From Lycocorax pyrrhopterus obiensis (lineage: Eukaryota; Chordata; Aves; Passeriformes; Paradisaeidae), in contig JACSVZ010000024.1 in the NCBI GenBank assembly GCA_014706295.1, positions 3,837,136 to 3,901,135 of the forward strand: a DNA stretch of 64,000 nt. The letters are read 5' to 3'. A model generated the notes under the pieces. The model ran no database searches. It saw only the letters and a program-made list of their open reading frames with translations, and was not told where the DNA came from. The translations under genes and the position numbers were made by a program. This document shows, piece after piece, positions 13,001-24,382 of the stretch (its first letter is position 1; each line of letters starts with the position of its first letter).

Positions 13001-16000
13001 TTCTAGACAGTGCTTTTGTACTCACACCTTTACATTATAAGTTAAAATCCAAATTATTTGAATGACAGAGAAGATTAATGGAACAATAGTTTTGTAATTA
13101 GCTCACTATCACTGGAAAAAATCATTAATGTGAGTTGGCAGTACCATAGGGAAGTAGGGATGAATTAATAAAGAAATTTTGTGTACCTGCAGCTCTCCCT
13201 CTTCTGTGGGAGGTTTTTGGGTGTTGATCGGGCTCTGTGTTGTGCACACCTGTGTGTGGAGAGCAGTCCTGTGGATCAGGTGGAACTGCCACCAGGCTCC
13301 TGTGTGGGACTCTTGAGTGACTCAGAAGCGGTTGTGCAGAGTCTGATCACAACTCCTGCAGCTCCTCTGGTGGCTGTAAACCCACAGTGCTCAGGAGCTA
13401 GGCACGGGGCAGCTTCCACAGGGTGTTTTCTCTTGGCTCCCAGGAAATGCTGTGTGGAGAAGATGGCAGCTGGGAAGTGCAGGGCAGAATCAGCAGCTAA
13501 AATAAACCTCAGCTTTGTTAACACTCATGCCCTGCAGTGGTCAGGCACCACCCGGGGCAGATCCTGTAGCTCTGGTGCCACAGGCTGGGATGCTCCTGGG
13601 AGATTGGCCAAGGCACCTGTGTGGCTGCAAGATGAGCCAGGTACACCCTGTGCTTGCAGCCGTGCTGACGCAAGCCACCCAGACATTGTCACAGCTGTCA
13701 CAGACCCTCTTACTGCCCCTGTGAGTGCCTTGCAAGCCCTGCTGGCAGGCATGGAATCCCTCCCCTTTGGGATGGAATTCATTTTACAGCTCTGTGTGTC
13801 TTCTCCCAGCACTTGAAGCTCCCCAGAAAGCCCCACAGGCACAGTCCCTGTTCTGGAGTCAACTTCCTGGCTGTGCTGTGTGGCCTGTGCAGGATGGCCT
13901 GTGTTCCCTGACACCTTGTGCTTCTTTCTGCCCAGGACTCACCGGATCACCATCACCAACTTCTGCCTGGGGAAGCACCTGGTGAGCGAGGACGACCTGC
14001 TGAAGGACCAGCGCGGGAGCCCTGCCTACATCAGCCCGGACGTGCTCAGTGGTAGGAATTCCCCTCAGCCCCACCTCAACACACATTTCACTCTTTTGTG
14101 TCTCCTGACAATAAATAAAACCACCTGTTGTGTTCCCTTATGAACCTTCATGAGAGCCTCTTAATTAAGGTCCAGTTAGGAGACTTGGTCTGCTTTTCCA
14201 GCTGGGAAAGCTGGAGGGAAGGAGCAAGCCTGGCTTTTTTCTTAAGGTTTGTCTGAACTTCAAAGCTAATTCAAATCTGGCTGTTCCCAGATGAGTCTGA
14301 CTGCAGACATGTTCTGTTTCCAGTGTCAGAATTAAATTCCTGAGGCTTCCCATAAGCTGCAGATAAATCCCTGGGCCTGAGGGGCAGCCAGTCCAGATCC
14401 CACCAGGATGTCAGTATATTCCAGCTGTGCACTAAGAGGAGCAGTTCCTTCAGTTGCTGCTCACTTCCAGGAGGGAACTAGTGACCCTCTGGGCAGCTTC
14501 TGGACCAACAGAGAGGAGTTACTTAAAAATAAAGGAATGATGAGAGCAGGCCAGAGCAGTCTGGGCTGGATCCCCTCCCCAGCAGCGTGGCCTGTGCCTT
14601 GTCTGCAGCAGAGGCTTTGAGCAGCATCTGGCTCTAGCACAGAGCAGCTTTCCCTGGTGTCCTCCTGCCTTTAACTGTTCCCAGTGCATGGGACCATCAG
14701 GAACAGCTGTGGTTTCTGTCCAGTTGCTTCAGGAGGTTTCTCTCCACGAGCTCTCATCTCTGCTCTTGTACCAGCCTTTGAGCAGGCAGTGGTGGTCCTG
14801 GTTGTCAGTGTAGTGACCCAGGCATCATTTTGGGGTGTTTTTCTTCTCATGCAGGTGAGCTGGACTAGTGTTGAAGGGCCCACATACAGGTGGGACTGTG
14901 CATACAAAGCCTCTCGTAGATCCAGATATTGGGCGTTAACTCATGAGTTACTTGTTCCTGGTATCCCAAGTAACTGTATTGCAGAAATGCCCTCAGAGGG
15001 AGCCCGTCCTGGAACATCCAGACCCAGTGGACTCCCCTCAGGAGGTTTTTTGTCAGGTTTGCAGGCAGCAGCAGTAAATGTAGCTGAGCTCTTCCGTCGT
15101 GATCTGCCAGGCAGGTTTGAGGCGCTTCCCTCCCAGCCAGGAAGGGAGCAGAGGCAAGCGAGGACGTGGATCCTGGGGTTTTTGCAAGCCTTTCCTGTTC
15201 TGCAGGATATCCTGAGGCCCTTGTGACCAGATGGATGATAGAAGTCAACTGCTCTGCAGGAGCTTGGAGCAGTTGTGGCTCAGGTGGCGGGAGGAGGCTA
15301 CAGGGAGCCGCTCCTTCCTGCTCCAGGGTGCTGATCTGTCCAGGCCTCCAGCTACCTTCTCATGTTTCTTCTAAGGGCTCTCTTGTGGTGTAACTGGCCA
15401 CAGGGCACTGAACAGGCTGTCTTGGCTGATCTCTGACAGCTGAGGCTGCTTGAGATCCTGCAAGGCTCAGCCTTAGCTCAGGACTCATCCTACTCTGGCC
15501 AGCCTGGCTCTTGCTGCCATTGTGCTGCGCCCCGGCTCCGGTGTTTGCCAACAGCCCTTCCCATGGGGTCCATCCTGTGCTCTCCAAAATGCTCTCCCAA
15601 AATTGCTCAGTCTGCAGTTACCCTCCAAGTATCAGAGGAGAAGTTACTTGAGGACATTCCAGGCGTCACCACCACCTTCAGGCTTGGAGCATCCCTCTGT
15701 ATTGCGGGTGCTCCTGTGCAGGAGGAAACTGGAACGCCTGAGGAATTAATCATTGTTGTGGGTCTCCAGGAGAAGCTGTCTCTGCTGAGGGATGGCTGCT
15801 GAAATGTCACAGGAGGAAAAGTTGGAGGAGTAGGGAGAGGTGCCTTTTTCTGAGCATATAAAGCAAAGAATAATTAGTACAAATACCAAATGCTGCAGCA
15901 GTGACTCACTGTGTGAGTCAGAGGAAGTCTCTCCCTGGATCTTGTGCTGTGTTGTAGCACTGGGGTTTAATTCTGTGACCCTGTCCATGCTGCTGTGTAC

Positions 16001-18399
16001 TGATTATTGTGACCAAAGGGGCTTAGAAGCAGCATTTCCATCAGGTGAATCCTGGGGCTGCAGCAGCCTTAGGAATGTCTTTGTGCTGGAAAGCACCTTC
16101 CTGCACACTCCATGCCTTTACATCTGGCTTCAGTGGCTGTGTGCTAGCTCCATCCCGCAGTCAGAGTCCCATCTCCATGGGCTCAGTCTCATCTTTCCTG
16201 GGCTTCTCTCCTGCCTCCCCCTGCCATGTGCTCCCTGGCCCCTGCATTCCCTCTGCCCTGGCCCAGACTTGCAGCAGATGGCTCTATGGGATGGTGAGGG
16301 ACACTGACCCGGGAACTCCAGCACAGCAGTTCCAACTACCTGATGCCCTTAGTTCACAGCAGAGATATTCCTGCTCCATAGGGAACAGGAGAACACTTGT
16401 GTGGAGGTGGACAATTTGCTCATTTGCAGAGGATGCGCCTTGGAGGGAGTTTTGGTCGTGTTAGGGGAAGCCTCGAGTGGCTTGGTTAATGCTTAGAAAA
16501 AGGGTCCCATGTGTCTCTGCTGTGGGAGGTGAGGGGGGTTGCCAAGGCTGTGCTTTCCAGGATTTTCAGGCTGTGTGTGCCCTCTCCCTGCAGGCCGGCC
16601 ATACCGTGGGAAGCCCAGCGACATGTGGGCGTTGGGGGTGGTGCTCTTCACCATGCTCTACGGCCAGTTCCCCTTCTACGACAGCATACCTCAGGAGCTC
16701 TTCCGCAAAATCAAGGCTGCCGAGTACACCATCCCCGAGTGAGTACAGCCTGCCCTTCCTGCCTGGCCGGGAGGGCTTACTTGGCCTTACTGGGCCAGCT
16801 GGAGCTGGAGGGGCTCCCCTCAGCACCCCAAGGGTCACAGCAGTACAGACAACGGGCTGTGTGCAGTAGACACCAGGAAGCAGGAGCAGGGCTGGGACAG
16901 CGTGTGGGAAGGTGAGGCAGGGTCAGAGCAGTGGTAGCTCCTGTAGCTCCTGGGCTGTGTTCCCAGCACGTCCATCCTGCTGCCACTCTGCCCACCCCAG
17001 GCTCACCACATGTTGTCTCTCCCAGGGATGGCCGGGTCTCGGAAAACACTGTGTGCTTGATCCGGAAACTGCTGGTCCTGGATCCGCAGCAGCGGCTGAC
17101 GGCTTCTGAAGTGCTGGATTCCCTCAGCTCCATCATAGCGTCCTGGTATGTGCAAGGGGAGAGACAGGACACACTGTCTCTGGCCACAGGCTGTGTTGTT
17201 CCAGCTGTGGCTGGCTCAGCTCACCAGAGGGTCTGGGAACTGCAGTAAGCCTTTAAATCCCATGTGTCCACCACTGCGTGCTGATGGATACAGCTGGAGA
17301 GGCCTGTGCAAGTGCTTACGCCATGGCCATGCCAGTGGGATCACCCTGGGGCTGGGTGAGGGTGGGTGAGCCAGTGCCATGCTCTGGATCCCAATGCTGT
17401 GCTCTCCTCCAGGCAGTCCATGTCCTCACTGAGCGGCCCTTTGCAAGTGGTGCCGGACATAGATGACCAAGTGGCTAATCCCGAAAACCCCCAGGAGGTA
17501 GGTTTCCCTGCTTTTCACAGAACTGCTTTTCCGTGCCGCTGTGCCAATCTGTCTGTAATGGGAATGGATGGCACCCATTGTGTCCCCAAGCTGGGAAGGG
17601 GAGGGCGGGGAGGATGCAGCTGAGTCCCTCGTGTGCAACGGAAGGAAAGGCCGATGCTGCTGGGACCAGGAGACACATCCAGCTGGCTGAGCTGCCAGGA
17701 AGTGAGCTCGGCCCCAGAGCTGATGAGAGCAGCTCGCTCCACTCCCAGCAGCGCTCACTCCCCCAAACACAGCTGGGAATGCTGGGAGGAGGCAGCGGTG
17801 TTGGCTCTGGCTCCCAGTGAGCTCTGCCATGGGAGCAAGCATCCTGTTTTCCTGCCTGCATGTTTCATGCTAGAAGTGCCGGCCACAGCCTCGCTGCCCG
17901 GGGACAGCCGTGCAGGATCTGTGGCGGTGCTGCAGGGACAGGGATCAGGCAGCTGCAGCCTCAATGCTGGCAGGGTTGGGATGAGCCATGTCAGGACAGA
18001 GCCGCTGTGGTGGCCAGAGCTGTGTCCTGGTGGCACTGCTGGCTCACGAGGAGTCCTGCCTGCGTGCCCAGCAGCAGGTCCCGTCCCTGCATTAGGACCC
18101 CGGTTATCCTGTGGTAGCTCAGGCCCATCAGAGGAGCCGTGGGGCTGCCGGGTGTGGCTCTGACAGGTCGATCTCTGCAGGTGAAGGTGACAGAGGAGTG
18201 CTCCCAGTATGAGTTTGAGAACTACATGAGGCAGCAGCTGCTCTTGGCTGAGGAGAAGAACACCTTGCATGAGGCCAAGAGCTTCCTGCAGAAGCGGCAG
18301 TTCGGGAACATCCCGCCGGTGCGGCGCCTGGGCCACGACGCGCAGCCCATGAACCCGTTGGACGCGGCCATCCTGGCCCAGAGATACCTCCGGAAGTAG
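6936..18399 (+). CDS. STK40: STK40 (serine/threonine kinase 40, pseudokinase), complete, 10 coding exons
   Basis: Joined exons 6936-7047, 8035-8120, 8594-8737, 9916-10143, 10973-11025, 13936-14051, 16594-16738, 17026-17145, 17413-17497 and 18181-18399 give 1308 bp, or 435 residues plus TAG. All introns are GT-AG and phases agree. The protein matches STK40 from the MKRRASDRG start to the QRYLRK end. Kinase fold: degenerate glycine loop (about 38-50), VAIK-type lysine K66, HRDLKLGN catalytic loop (195-202), TNFCLG (215-220) where DFG should be, and SPD (241-243) where APE should be. The DFG aspartate is therefore lost, as in the family, which is classed as a pseudokinase. VVPD at 347-350 fits the VP-D/E core of COP1-binding motifs. 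Known role (family knowledge): it brings substrates to the COP1 E3 ligase and acts in differentiation and metabolism. The ATG is the conserved one, 8 bp inside its exon; an upstream non-coding exon must lie left of the window. Confidence 0.97.
8035..8120 (+). CDS. STK40: STK40 coding exon 2 (residues 38-66)
   Basis: Acceptor GTGCTGTAG, donor AAG|gtaagc. It encodes PRLGNSPVPS, the degenerate nucleotide-binding loop, and ends at K66, the VAIK-equivalent lysine. The 473-bp intron that follows (8121-8593) holds nothing I recognise. Confidence 0.95.
8594..8737 (+). CDS. STK40: STK40 coding exon 3 (residues 67-114)
   Basis: Phase 0 on both sides (48 codons), acceptor TTTCCTGAAG, donor CAG|gtacac. 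It encodes ILTLEERGD through VVHHHGLFQ, the N-lobe including the alpha-C region. The intron to the next exon (8738-9915) contains a CR1 fragment. Confidence 0.95.
9526..9738 (+). mobile_element. CR1 LINE 3' fragment in STK40 intron 3
   Basis: Sense-oriented CR1 tail from the GTTCTTCCCTGTGAGGGTGG block to CCAACCCAAACCAGTCTGGG and the terminal GATTCTGTGATT repeats. About 210 bp, truncated, non-coding, ending roughly 180 bp before coding exon 4. Confidence 0.9.
9916..10143 (+). CDS. STK40: STK40 coding exon 4 (residues 115-190)
   Basis: 76 codons, acceptor CTCCCCGCAG, donor AAG|gtgaga. It encodes the hinge region (ICLVLDCLCAHDF) and helices D-E. It ends HK where human STK40, as I recall it, has HQ just before KNIVHRD; this is a conservative change. 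Confidence 0.95.
10973..11025 (+). CDS. STK40: STK40 coding exon 5 (catalytic loop, residues 191-207)
   Basis: A 53-bp exon after a TATTTTTTACAG acceptor, donor AAAAG|gtaagt. It encodes KNIVHRDLKLGNMVLNK, an intact HRD-K-N catalytic loop with D197. Confidence 0.96.
11026..13935 (+). other. STK40: STK40 intron 5
   Basis: 2.9-kb GT-AG intron. It contains A-rich and TA-rich runs near 11.36 kb and a short CA run near 12.05 kb. I see no gene, RNA or recognisable transposon here. Confidence 0.8.
13936..14051 (+). CDS. STK40: STK40 coding exon 6 (DFG-lacking segment, residues 208-246)
   Basis: Acceptor TTCTGCCCAG, donor AGTG|gtagga. It encodes ITNFCLG in place of DFG, the activation segment, and AYISPDV in place of APE. 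The preceding intron is 2.9 kb. Confidence 0.95.
14052..16593 (+). other. STK40: STK40 intron 6
   Basis: 2.5-kb GT-AG intron of ordinary unique sequence. I see no gene, RNA or repeat that I can support. Confidence 0.8.
16594..16738 (+). CDS. STK40: STK40 coding exon 7 (residues 247-294)
   Basis: Acceptor TCTCCCTGCAG, donor CCCCGA|gtgagt. It encodes RPYRGKPSDMWALGVVLF, the conserved helix-F region with D256, and the C-lobe. Confidence 0.95.
17026..17145 (+). CDS. STK40: STK40 coding exon 8 (residues 295-334)
   Basis: Acceptor TCTCTCCCAG, donor TCCTG|gtatgt. It encodes DGRVSENTVCLIRKLLVLDP and the end of the C-lobe. Confidence 0.95.
17413..17497 (+). CDS. STK40: STK40 coding exon 9 (COP1-motif exon, residues 335-363)
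   Basis: Acceptor CTCCTCCAG, donor GAG|gtaggt. It encodes SGPLQVVPDIDD, which contains the VPD core expected for COP1 recruitment. The 683-bp intron that follows shows no other feature. Confidence 0.94.
18181..18399 (+). CDS. STK40: STK40 coding exon 10 (C-terminus and stop)
   Basis: Acceptor GATCTCTGCAG. It encodes VKVTEECSQYEFENYMRQQ to QRYLRK and a TAG at 18397-18399. This is the conserved C-terminal helical tail. Confidence 0.96.
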   Translation: MKVTEECSQYEFENYMRQQLLLAEEKNTLHEAKSFLQKRQFGNIPPVRRLGHDAQPMNPLDAAILAQRYLRK

Positions 18400-20425
18400 C
18401 TTCCCACGCCCCGAGAGCACGAGCACCACCCTGCAGTCTGCCCTCACCTCGCCTGCTCCAGCCTACAGCAATACCGGTGTCCCACGACGGGGAATAATGT
18501 AGCAATCCCAAGCTCTGTCCAGGGACACACACTCACACCCGCTCTGGAGGGAGAAGACTTTTGGAAAAGCTAGTTTTGGAAGCAGCAACCTCTTGGCATC
18601 TTCTGGAATCTGTTTTTTAAAATCGAAGCCTAGATGACTAATCTGCTTTTAATCATGACTGTAATCTACCTCTCTTGTCTTTTTAACCATGCTGTTCTCT
18701 GGATCGAGCAAAGCCCGTGGGAAAGGAGGAGACTTCCAAGGGTGAAGCTGCTGGCACAGAGCCACGGCCGTGCAGCGCAGAGCCGGCCTGTGGCGCCCGC
18801 TCCGTGTGGTTTGAATAAGCTTGGATTTACCAGGGTTTCTCGAAGAATTTCTTGAAACCTCCCACTTCCCTTCATCTGCATCAAATCTGTTTCTGTCCTT
18901 ACATGCCACCTGGTCTGGCCATGCTGGCCAGTCCTGTGTGGCCACCGTTGTAACCAGAGAGCCTGGCCACTGCCTCAGGCAGGAGTTGAGGAGTCGTCTG
19001 GGGCAGCGCCGCCTGCAGGGATCGGATCCTGTCCCCAGTTCAAAGGTTTCACAGGACTTGTCCTGCCAGGGCCCCTGCCCTCTTTCCCACCTCTCACTGA
19101 TTCCTTTAGTTTATAAGGATCGATGATTTAATCTTATTTTTCAGTAGCATATCCCAGGTGCAGTTACAGTTGCATTAATTCTGATTTAGCGTTTCCCCCC
19201 TCAGTTGTGGTACAGATGTAATATATGAGTTATAATGTGAAAAGCTTCCCAAAATAATCTGCCTAGAGGTAGGAGGGGGCTGGCTGAAGTCTCTACTGTA
19301 TTTGTTCCCAGCTTTTCTTGCCATCCCAGCCCAAACCTGGGGCTGCCTCTGCCTTCATGCCAAGGCAGGGGAAAAGGACATCCTGGTTTGTCACCTGGTG
19401 CCACTGGAAGAGCTTTGGCCTGTGCTGAGAACAGGAACGATTGTTTCTGAGCCTCATTTATGAACTGGATGCCTGTCTTGCCAGATGAACTGTTCTCACA
19501 CAGAGCTCCCAGGGCTCCCAGTGCCCTGGCCAGGGCTCCTGCTCAAGGCAGCAGCTTCTTCAGGTGCCTCCTTCCCTGCTCTCGGCTGTTCCCAGCCCTG
19601 GCATCACCCTCCTGCCAGGCCTGTGAGCAGGGAGGGTTGGAGCTGGGGGCTGCTTTTTGGGGCTGCACTGCTCTCTGAGCCCAGCTCTTGCAGCACACTG
19701 GGCATGGGCAGGGAGCGAGTAGCAGATGTTTGTAGCGTGTTGTTGCCTTCTCTTGCCCCGGGCTGGGGAAGGGGACGGGGTCTAAGCTGGGCCACCCCAG
19801 CGGTGGCTTTGTGGGGACAGGGGGCTGGACCTGAACCTCCCTGGCCACGTCGGGCATTACGTCCTGCCTGCGCCTCGCCAAGGCCCTGTGGCCAGGCAGG
19901 GCCTCATGAACACTAACACAGACCAGCTCCCTGCACCACCCCAGCTGAGCCAGTAGCCCCAACTCTTTCGCCTTATTTATTTTGAAAATGGTGGGTCTGT
20001 CCCGGCACCCTCTGGTGTGGGCCCATCACCCCCTGTGCCACCAGCAGCAGGGCAGGGATCCCCTGAGCGCCCCACTAGGGCCCTGCTCTCTCCTTCTGGT
20101 TCTCTCCTGCCTCGTCCCCACTTCTTTATTTTTACTGTTTTTCCCCAATGTTAAAGCAAAAAGCAATATTCTGGGACTCCCTGAGGCGGTATCACACCAG
20201 GATCTTGCAGTGGCAGCACCGGTCAATCCACTTGTGCTAAGGCAAACTGGAAGGGGGTGGTGCAGGGGGCACGGGGGGGCCACAGGGCCGTGGCGGGACA
20301 GAGCCTGTTGTAAGGAAAAAAAGAAAAAAAAAAAAGGAAAAAAATTTGTATAAAGACGTTATTTTTGTACTACATCGGAACTACTCCTGCATGTCGGCAA
20401 TAAAACTTCATACGACAGCCCAGCG
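18400..20425 (+). other. STK40: STK40 3' UTR
   Basis: About 2 kb of non-coding sequence runs from the TAG to just past an AATAAA at 20399. It includes an A-rich stretch (about 20317-20348). The right edge is inferred from the poly(A) signal. Confidence 0.8.
20399..20404 (+). terminator. STK40: STK40 poly(A) signal AATAAA
   Basis: Canonical AATAAA, the only one well placed at the end of the 3' UTR, upstream of the GC-rich EVA1B promoter region. Cleavage is expected 10-30 bp downstream. Confidence 0.8.
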
Positions 20426-22527
20426 ACCCCACAGGGAAGGGATGGGGGATTTTGGGGTACTGATGTGCTCTGGGAGATGTACAGGAGTGGGAGGGGCCAG
20501 GCTCAAGGAGCAGCGGCCCTGAGTGGCCCCGAGGGACCCCCAACCCTGTCCTGCCCCAAGGCCCAGTGCCCCGAGTCAGCCACTGAGCCTGTCCCGCCCA
20601 GTCCAGCCTCGAGTGGTCACTGGGGACTGGTGGGATGTGGAGCCTCGTGTCCCCGAGGTCCGGCCCCACCAGCCCTGGCATGTCCTACACCTCGGCCAGG
20701 ACCATGCACTGCCCCTGGCCACAGCTGCTTTGGGGCCATCAGGGCAGGACCCTGCATGTCCCCCACCTCCGTGGGGCTGGCACCAACCCCGGCAGCCTCC
20801 CCAAACCCATCGCGACTGCTGGGCCTGAGCTGAGGCCGAGCCCCCCCAGCTCGGGGGGCTTGCCTTGGGTCCGGCACCGCCAGCCCAGCCTAGGCCTGGC
20901 CTGGCTGGATGGGCGCTGGACACGGCTGGGACGGGGCCTGGAGCTGCCTGTGGCCCCGCTCCGGGGCGGTTCCACTGCAGGGCCGAGCGTGGCGTCCCGG
21001 GGGAGCGGGACGAGCCCCGGCCCCGCGCCCCGCTCAGCACCGGCCGGGGCTGCCATTGGCTCCGGCGGGAGCGCTGACCGCCAGCCGCCTCCGAACTATT
21101 TCCTGTTGCTGCAGCGTTAATGCTAAACAGACCTTGCTCTCTCTTCCCTCGCTCCAGCCAAAGTGCAGCGGCTCTGCCGCCGCCGCCTTCCCACCCCGGT
21201 GAGTACCAGCCCCGGGCACCGCGTGGGGCGCAGCACAGGGCACCCTGAGGGACCTCAACACCCGCGGCCACCCAGCCCCGACGGCCACAGCGGGTGTCGT
21301 GGCTCGGTCCCGTCCCGGCTCAGGTGCTCTGGCGTTGGGGGACGCGGGGCTGGTGGACGCGGACGCAGTGCAGGGACACGGGGGCTGAGGGCACAGGGCT
21401 CGGTGACACAGAGCTCGGGCTGTGGGGACGTAGCGGTCGAGGATGCGGAGCAGGCGGCTTGGGGACACGGTGTAGTGCTCAGGGACGCAGCACCGAGCGA
21501 CTCGGGGCTCGGCTCTTGGCGACGCTTGGGGACCCGCAAAGCCCTACAGCCAACCCAGCCCTCATCAGCACCCTGCCACCGGCGGGGGGTCCCTGGGATC
21601 CCATGGTGGGGCTGTGCCCCTCCAGCCCCACAGCAGCCCCTTGCCGGGGCAGGGTCTGGCCGTGCAGCTCCTCCACGGGGAGGGCACCCGCCCTTCCAAG
21701 GGACCCTGCTGGCCTTGTTTTGGGGTGTCCCACTAGGGGGGCTGCCCAGCCCCGGGACGTGCCGTGGCCCCTCAGCTCTGGACTGTCCGGGATGGTTTTG
21801 CTGATGTGTCACATTTTCTGCATTTCTTTCCTCATTCCTCCCTCCCTGGAGCCGTTTCTGGGAATGAGCTCGTCCCCTGCCAGGGCCAAATTTCCTCCCA
21901 CCCTGCCCTGCCCGCTGTCCTGCCTCCCATCCTTCCCACTGCCCTGCTGCCCATCCTTCCCTCTGTCCTGCCTCATGCTGACCGCTGTCTTGTCCTGATG
22001 GCCGTTGCACTGTGCCTGGCCTTGTCCCTGCACTGTAGGGCCCCATGGCAAAGGGCCAAGGCTGGAGCTGGGCCGGAGCAGTGTGGGATACAGGGATTGG
22101 GACAGGGACACTGCCCCAAGAGTGTGTGTGGAGCACGTGTGTGCACATGAGCACGGGCAGCTCCGGCTCCCGGGAGCACCGGCAGCCCGGTGCGGGGACC
22201 CTGCTCTGCCCAGTGACCACAGCCGGGCAGGGGACAGAAAGCCTGGCCCGGTGCCACAGATCCGCCCGATGCCGTGTCCAGGAGGAGCCGTTCCGTCCCG
22301 GTCCCTCAGGAAGGACGGAGGGCGGCGGGAGTGGGACGGCTCCAGCTCTGCATCTGCGGGGTTCCAGCCCTGGATGGAGCAGCCCAGCCCAGGCACGAAC
22401 CCCTGCTCAGCTGGAGCTCAGCGAGGAGCCCCTGGGTGCACCCAGGCACGGCCTTGAAAGGGACAGGGGACTTGAGGGGGGTGGGTCCCAGGCCCCTGTA
22501 GAGCCTTGCTCAGCCCGTGTCCCGTAG
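20426..22527 (+). other. STK40-EVA1B intergenic stretch and EVA1B first intron
   Basis: Outside the promoter this is GC-rich, partly pyrimidine-rich DNA (near 21.86-21.97 kb). Several long open frames exist on both strands, but they follow from base composition and match nothing I know. Confidence 0.6.
20850..21198 (+). promoter_or_regulatory. EVA1B: CpG-rich promoter and likely non-coding first exon of EVA1B
   Basis: The sequence becomes CpG-dense from about 20.85 to 21.5 kb. A strong donor CACCCCG|gtgagt stands at 21198/21199, and a fitting acceptor CCGTGTCCCGTAG precedes 22528. A transcript would splice from the first exon, ending at 21198, to the ATG exon. The transcription start is not determined. 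Confidence 0.5.
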
Positions 22528-22577
22528 ATGCCGAGCATGTGCCGTCCTCGGAGCCGCTGAGAACTGCCAGGCATAGG

Positions 22578-22644
22578 ATGGAGAGTCGCCGGAGGGACAT
22601 GGAGCTGCTCAGCAACAGCATGGCCGCGTACGCCCACATCCGAG
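22578..22644 (+). CDS. EVA1B: EVA1B coding exon 1
   Basis: Encodes residues 1-22. Donor CCGAG|gtgagc. About 50 bp of 5' UTR precede the ATG after the acceptor at 22527. The intron is only 92 bp. Confidence 0.93.
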
Positions 22645-23149
22645 GTGAGCCAGGACGCGTTTGGGGGGCCCCTGGGGCCATCGCGGGCCCCCGGCAGGCG
22701 CGGGCAGGTCCCTCACCCACTCTGTTCCCCCCGCAGCCAACCCCGAGAGCTTCGGGCTCTATTTCGTGCTGGGCGTCTGCTTCGGGCTGGTGCTCACGCT
22801 GTGCCTGCTGGTGCTGCGCTTGTCCTGCCGGCCCTCCCCGCGGCCCCCGGCGCGCCCCGGCGACCTCAGCGAGGACGAGGAGGACGACGAGGAGGACGAG
22901 GACGAAGAGGACACCGTCGACCGCGCAGCGTCTGAGTCGCTGCTGCCGGTGACCGAGATCCCGCTGGAGAGCCACGGCCCCGGGGACGGGGCGCTGGCCG
23001 TGAATGTGTTCGCGTCGGCCGAGGAGCTGGAGCGGGCGCAGCGGCTGGAGGAGCGGGAGCGCATCATCCGCGAGATCTGGCGCAACGGGCAGCCCGACAT
23101 TCTGGGCTCCGGCACCATCGGCACCCTGGGCCGTGTCCACTACTACTGA
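22578..23149 (+). CDS. EVA1B: EVA1B (eva-1 homolog B, FAM176 family), complete, two coding exons
   Basis: Exons 22578-22644 and 22737-23149 join (CGA G|CC AAC) into 159 residues plus TGA; I recall human EVA1B at 165. The protein opens MESRRRDMELLSNSMAAYAH, then NPESFGLYFVLGVCFGLVLT starts the single membrane segment (about 28-51). A very acidic stretch (about 66-81) follows, then the conserved EELERAQRLEERERIIREIW block and the HYY C-terminus. The best guess is a small single-pass type I/III membrane protein. The EVA1 family is linked to the endoplasmic reticulum, lysosome and autophagy (EVA1A), but EVA1B's own role is poorly known. The start is chosen because the MELLSNS block follows directly and two upstream ATGs are out of frame. 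Confidence 0.95.
22737..23149 (+). CDS. EVA1B: EVA1B coding exon 2 (membrane segment to stop)
   Basis: Acceptor CCCCCCGCAG. Encodes the membrane segment, acidic stretch and conserved C-terminal helix. TGA at 23147-23149. Confidence 0.95.
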
Positions 23150-24382
23150 GCCCGGCAGCTGCCCTGGCACGGTGTCTGCTCCCCCACAGCTGATCCCACA
23201 CCGTGCCAGGAGGGACCAGGAGGACAGGGGGGCTGCTCACTGCCCCTGAGCTGGCGGAGCTGCCCTGGACTGTCCCTGCACCACGGAGAGCCAGACCCCG
23301 GTGTCACGGGCACCCCCGGGGCTGGACTCGCCCCCGCCGCTGTGGAACACGATGCACTTTGAGCCATTGGTACGACGGCTGGCACCAGCCGAGCAGCCCC
23401 GGGACACGCGGGGACAGGGACAAGGACAGGGCAGCCCTTGCTGCCCGGCTCAGCCGGGATCTGGCAGGGCTTTCACCCCGTGGGGGCAGAGCCGGGCTGT
23501 ACGTCCGTGTGAGCCGTAGGCTCCTGCCCCACAAACATGGTGCTGTTGTACACGAACTAGAGCCCAGCGTGGCGAGTCCGGCGTTTTGGGGGGCCCTGGA
23601 CACAGGGACGGTCTCGGCCCCTCCCCGCGCCAATTCCCTTCCCGGCCTCACTAAAATTAGCCGGGTCTTTTCCGGCACCGCCCGCCGTGACCCAGCGCCC
23701 TCCGGCCCGACCAGGGCGGATGTTCCCGCTGGACTCTGGGCCGGCCGCTGCTCCCCAGGGATGCTGGAGCTCCCGCCGGGCTGAGCCGCATCCTGCCCCG
23801 CTCCCAGCCCCAGCCCAGCCCCGCGGGGTGCAGGGCCCCGCTGCCCCCTCCCCGGCAGCTTTATAAAAATAGCTCCTTCCCAGGCTGGTTCCCCGCTGCC
23901 GCCAGCGCCAGCAGGATCCAGATGTTTTCCAGATGTTCTCCAGTGGCTGGAGGCCAGGATGTGCTGGGGCTGGGGCTGGGACTGGAGCTGGCCTGGGAAA
24001 CTGTGCGGGGGTGGAGGAGGAGGAGGGGGAGGAGGAGGAGGCCCTGTCCCAGCCCCGCCGCGGGCCCTGGTGGGACCCCTGGTGCCATGGTGGGACCCTT
24101 TGTGCACGGCAGGACCAGCCCAGCCCTCCAGGGACGTGGCAGCCAACGGCAGAGCCCTGAGCAGCCCCCACACAGCACTCTGTACCCAAAATAGTTTATT
24201 TTAAACAATTTCTATAGGTCCAGGGGCTGTTATGCCTCAAGGAGCCGTGCCTGGGTGTGGGGTGAGCATTTGTACTCGATGGGCGCAGAACCAGGCTGGG
24301 GGCAGCAAGGTCAGAAAGGCACAGGGCACCATGTGCCACCCACCTGCCCCGTGCCATGGGTGGGCACCGCAGCCTCCCCACG
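23150..24382 (+). other. EVA1B 3' UTR and tail-to-tail junction with the SH3D21-like gene
   Basis: EVA1B (+) and the SH3D21-like gene (-) converge here. I find no AATAAA on the plus strand, so the EVA1B end is unplaced. The minus-strand gene has an AATAAA at 24200-24195. A GGA-rich run near 24.0 kb is purine-rich low-complexity DNA. Confidence 0.5.
24195..24200 (-). terminator. Poly(A) signal AATAAA of the SH3D21-like gene
   Basis: Minus-strand AATAAA about 185 bp after the stop codon at 24383. The 3' UTR would be about 200 bp. Confidence 0.65.
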
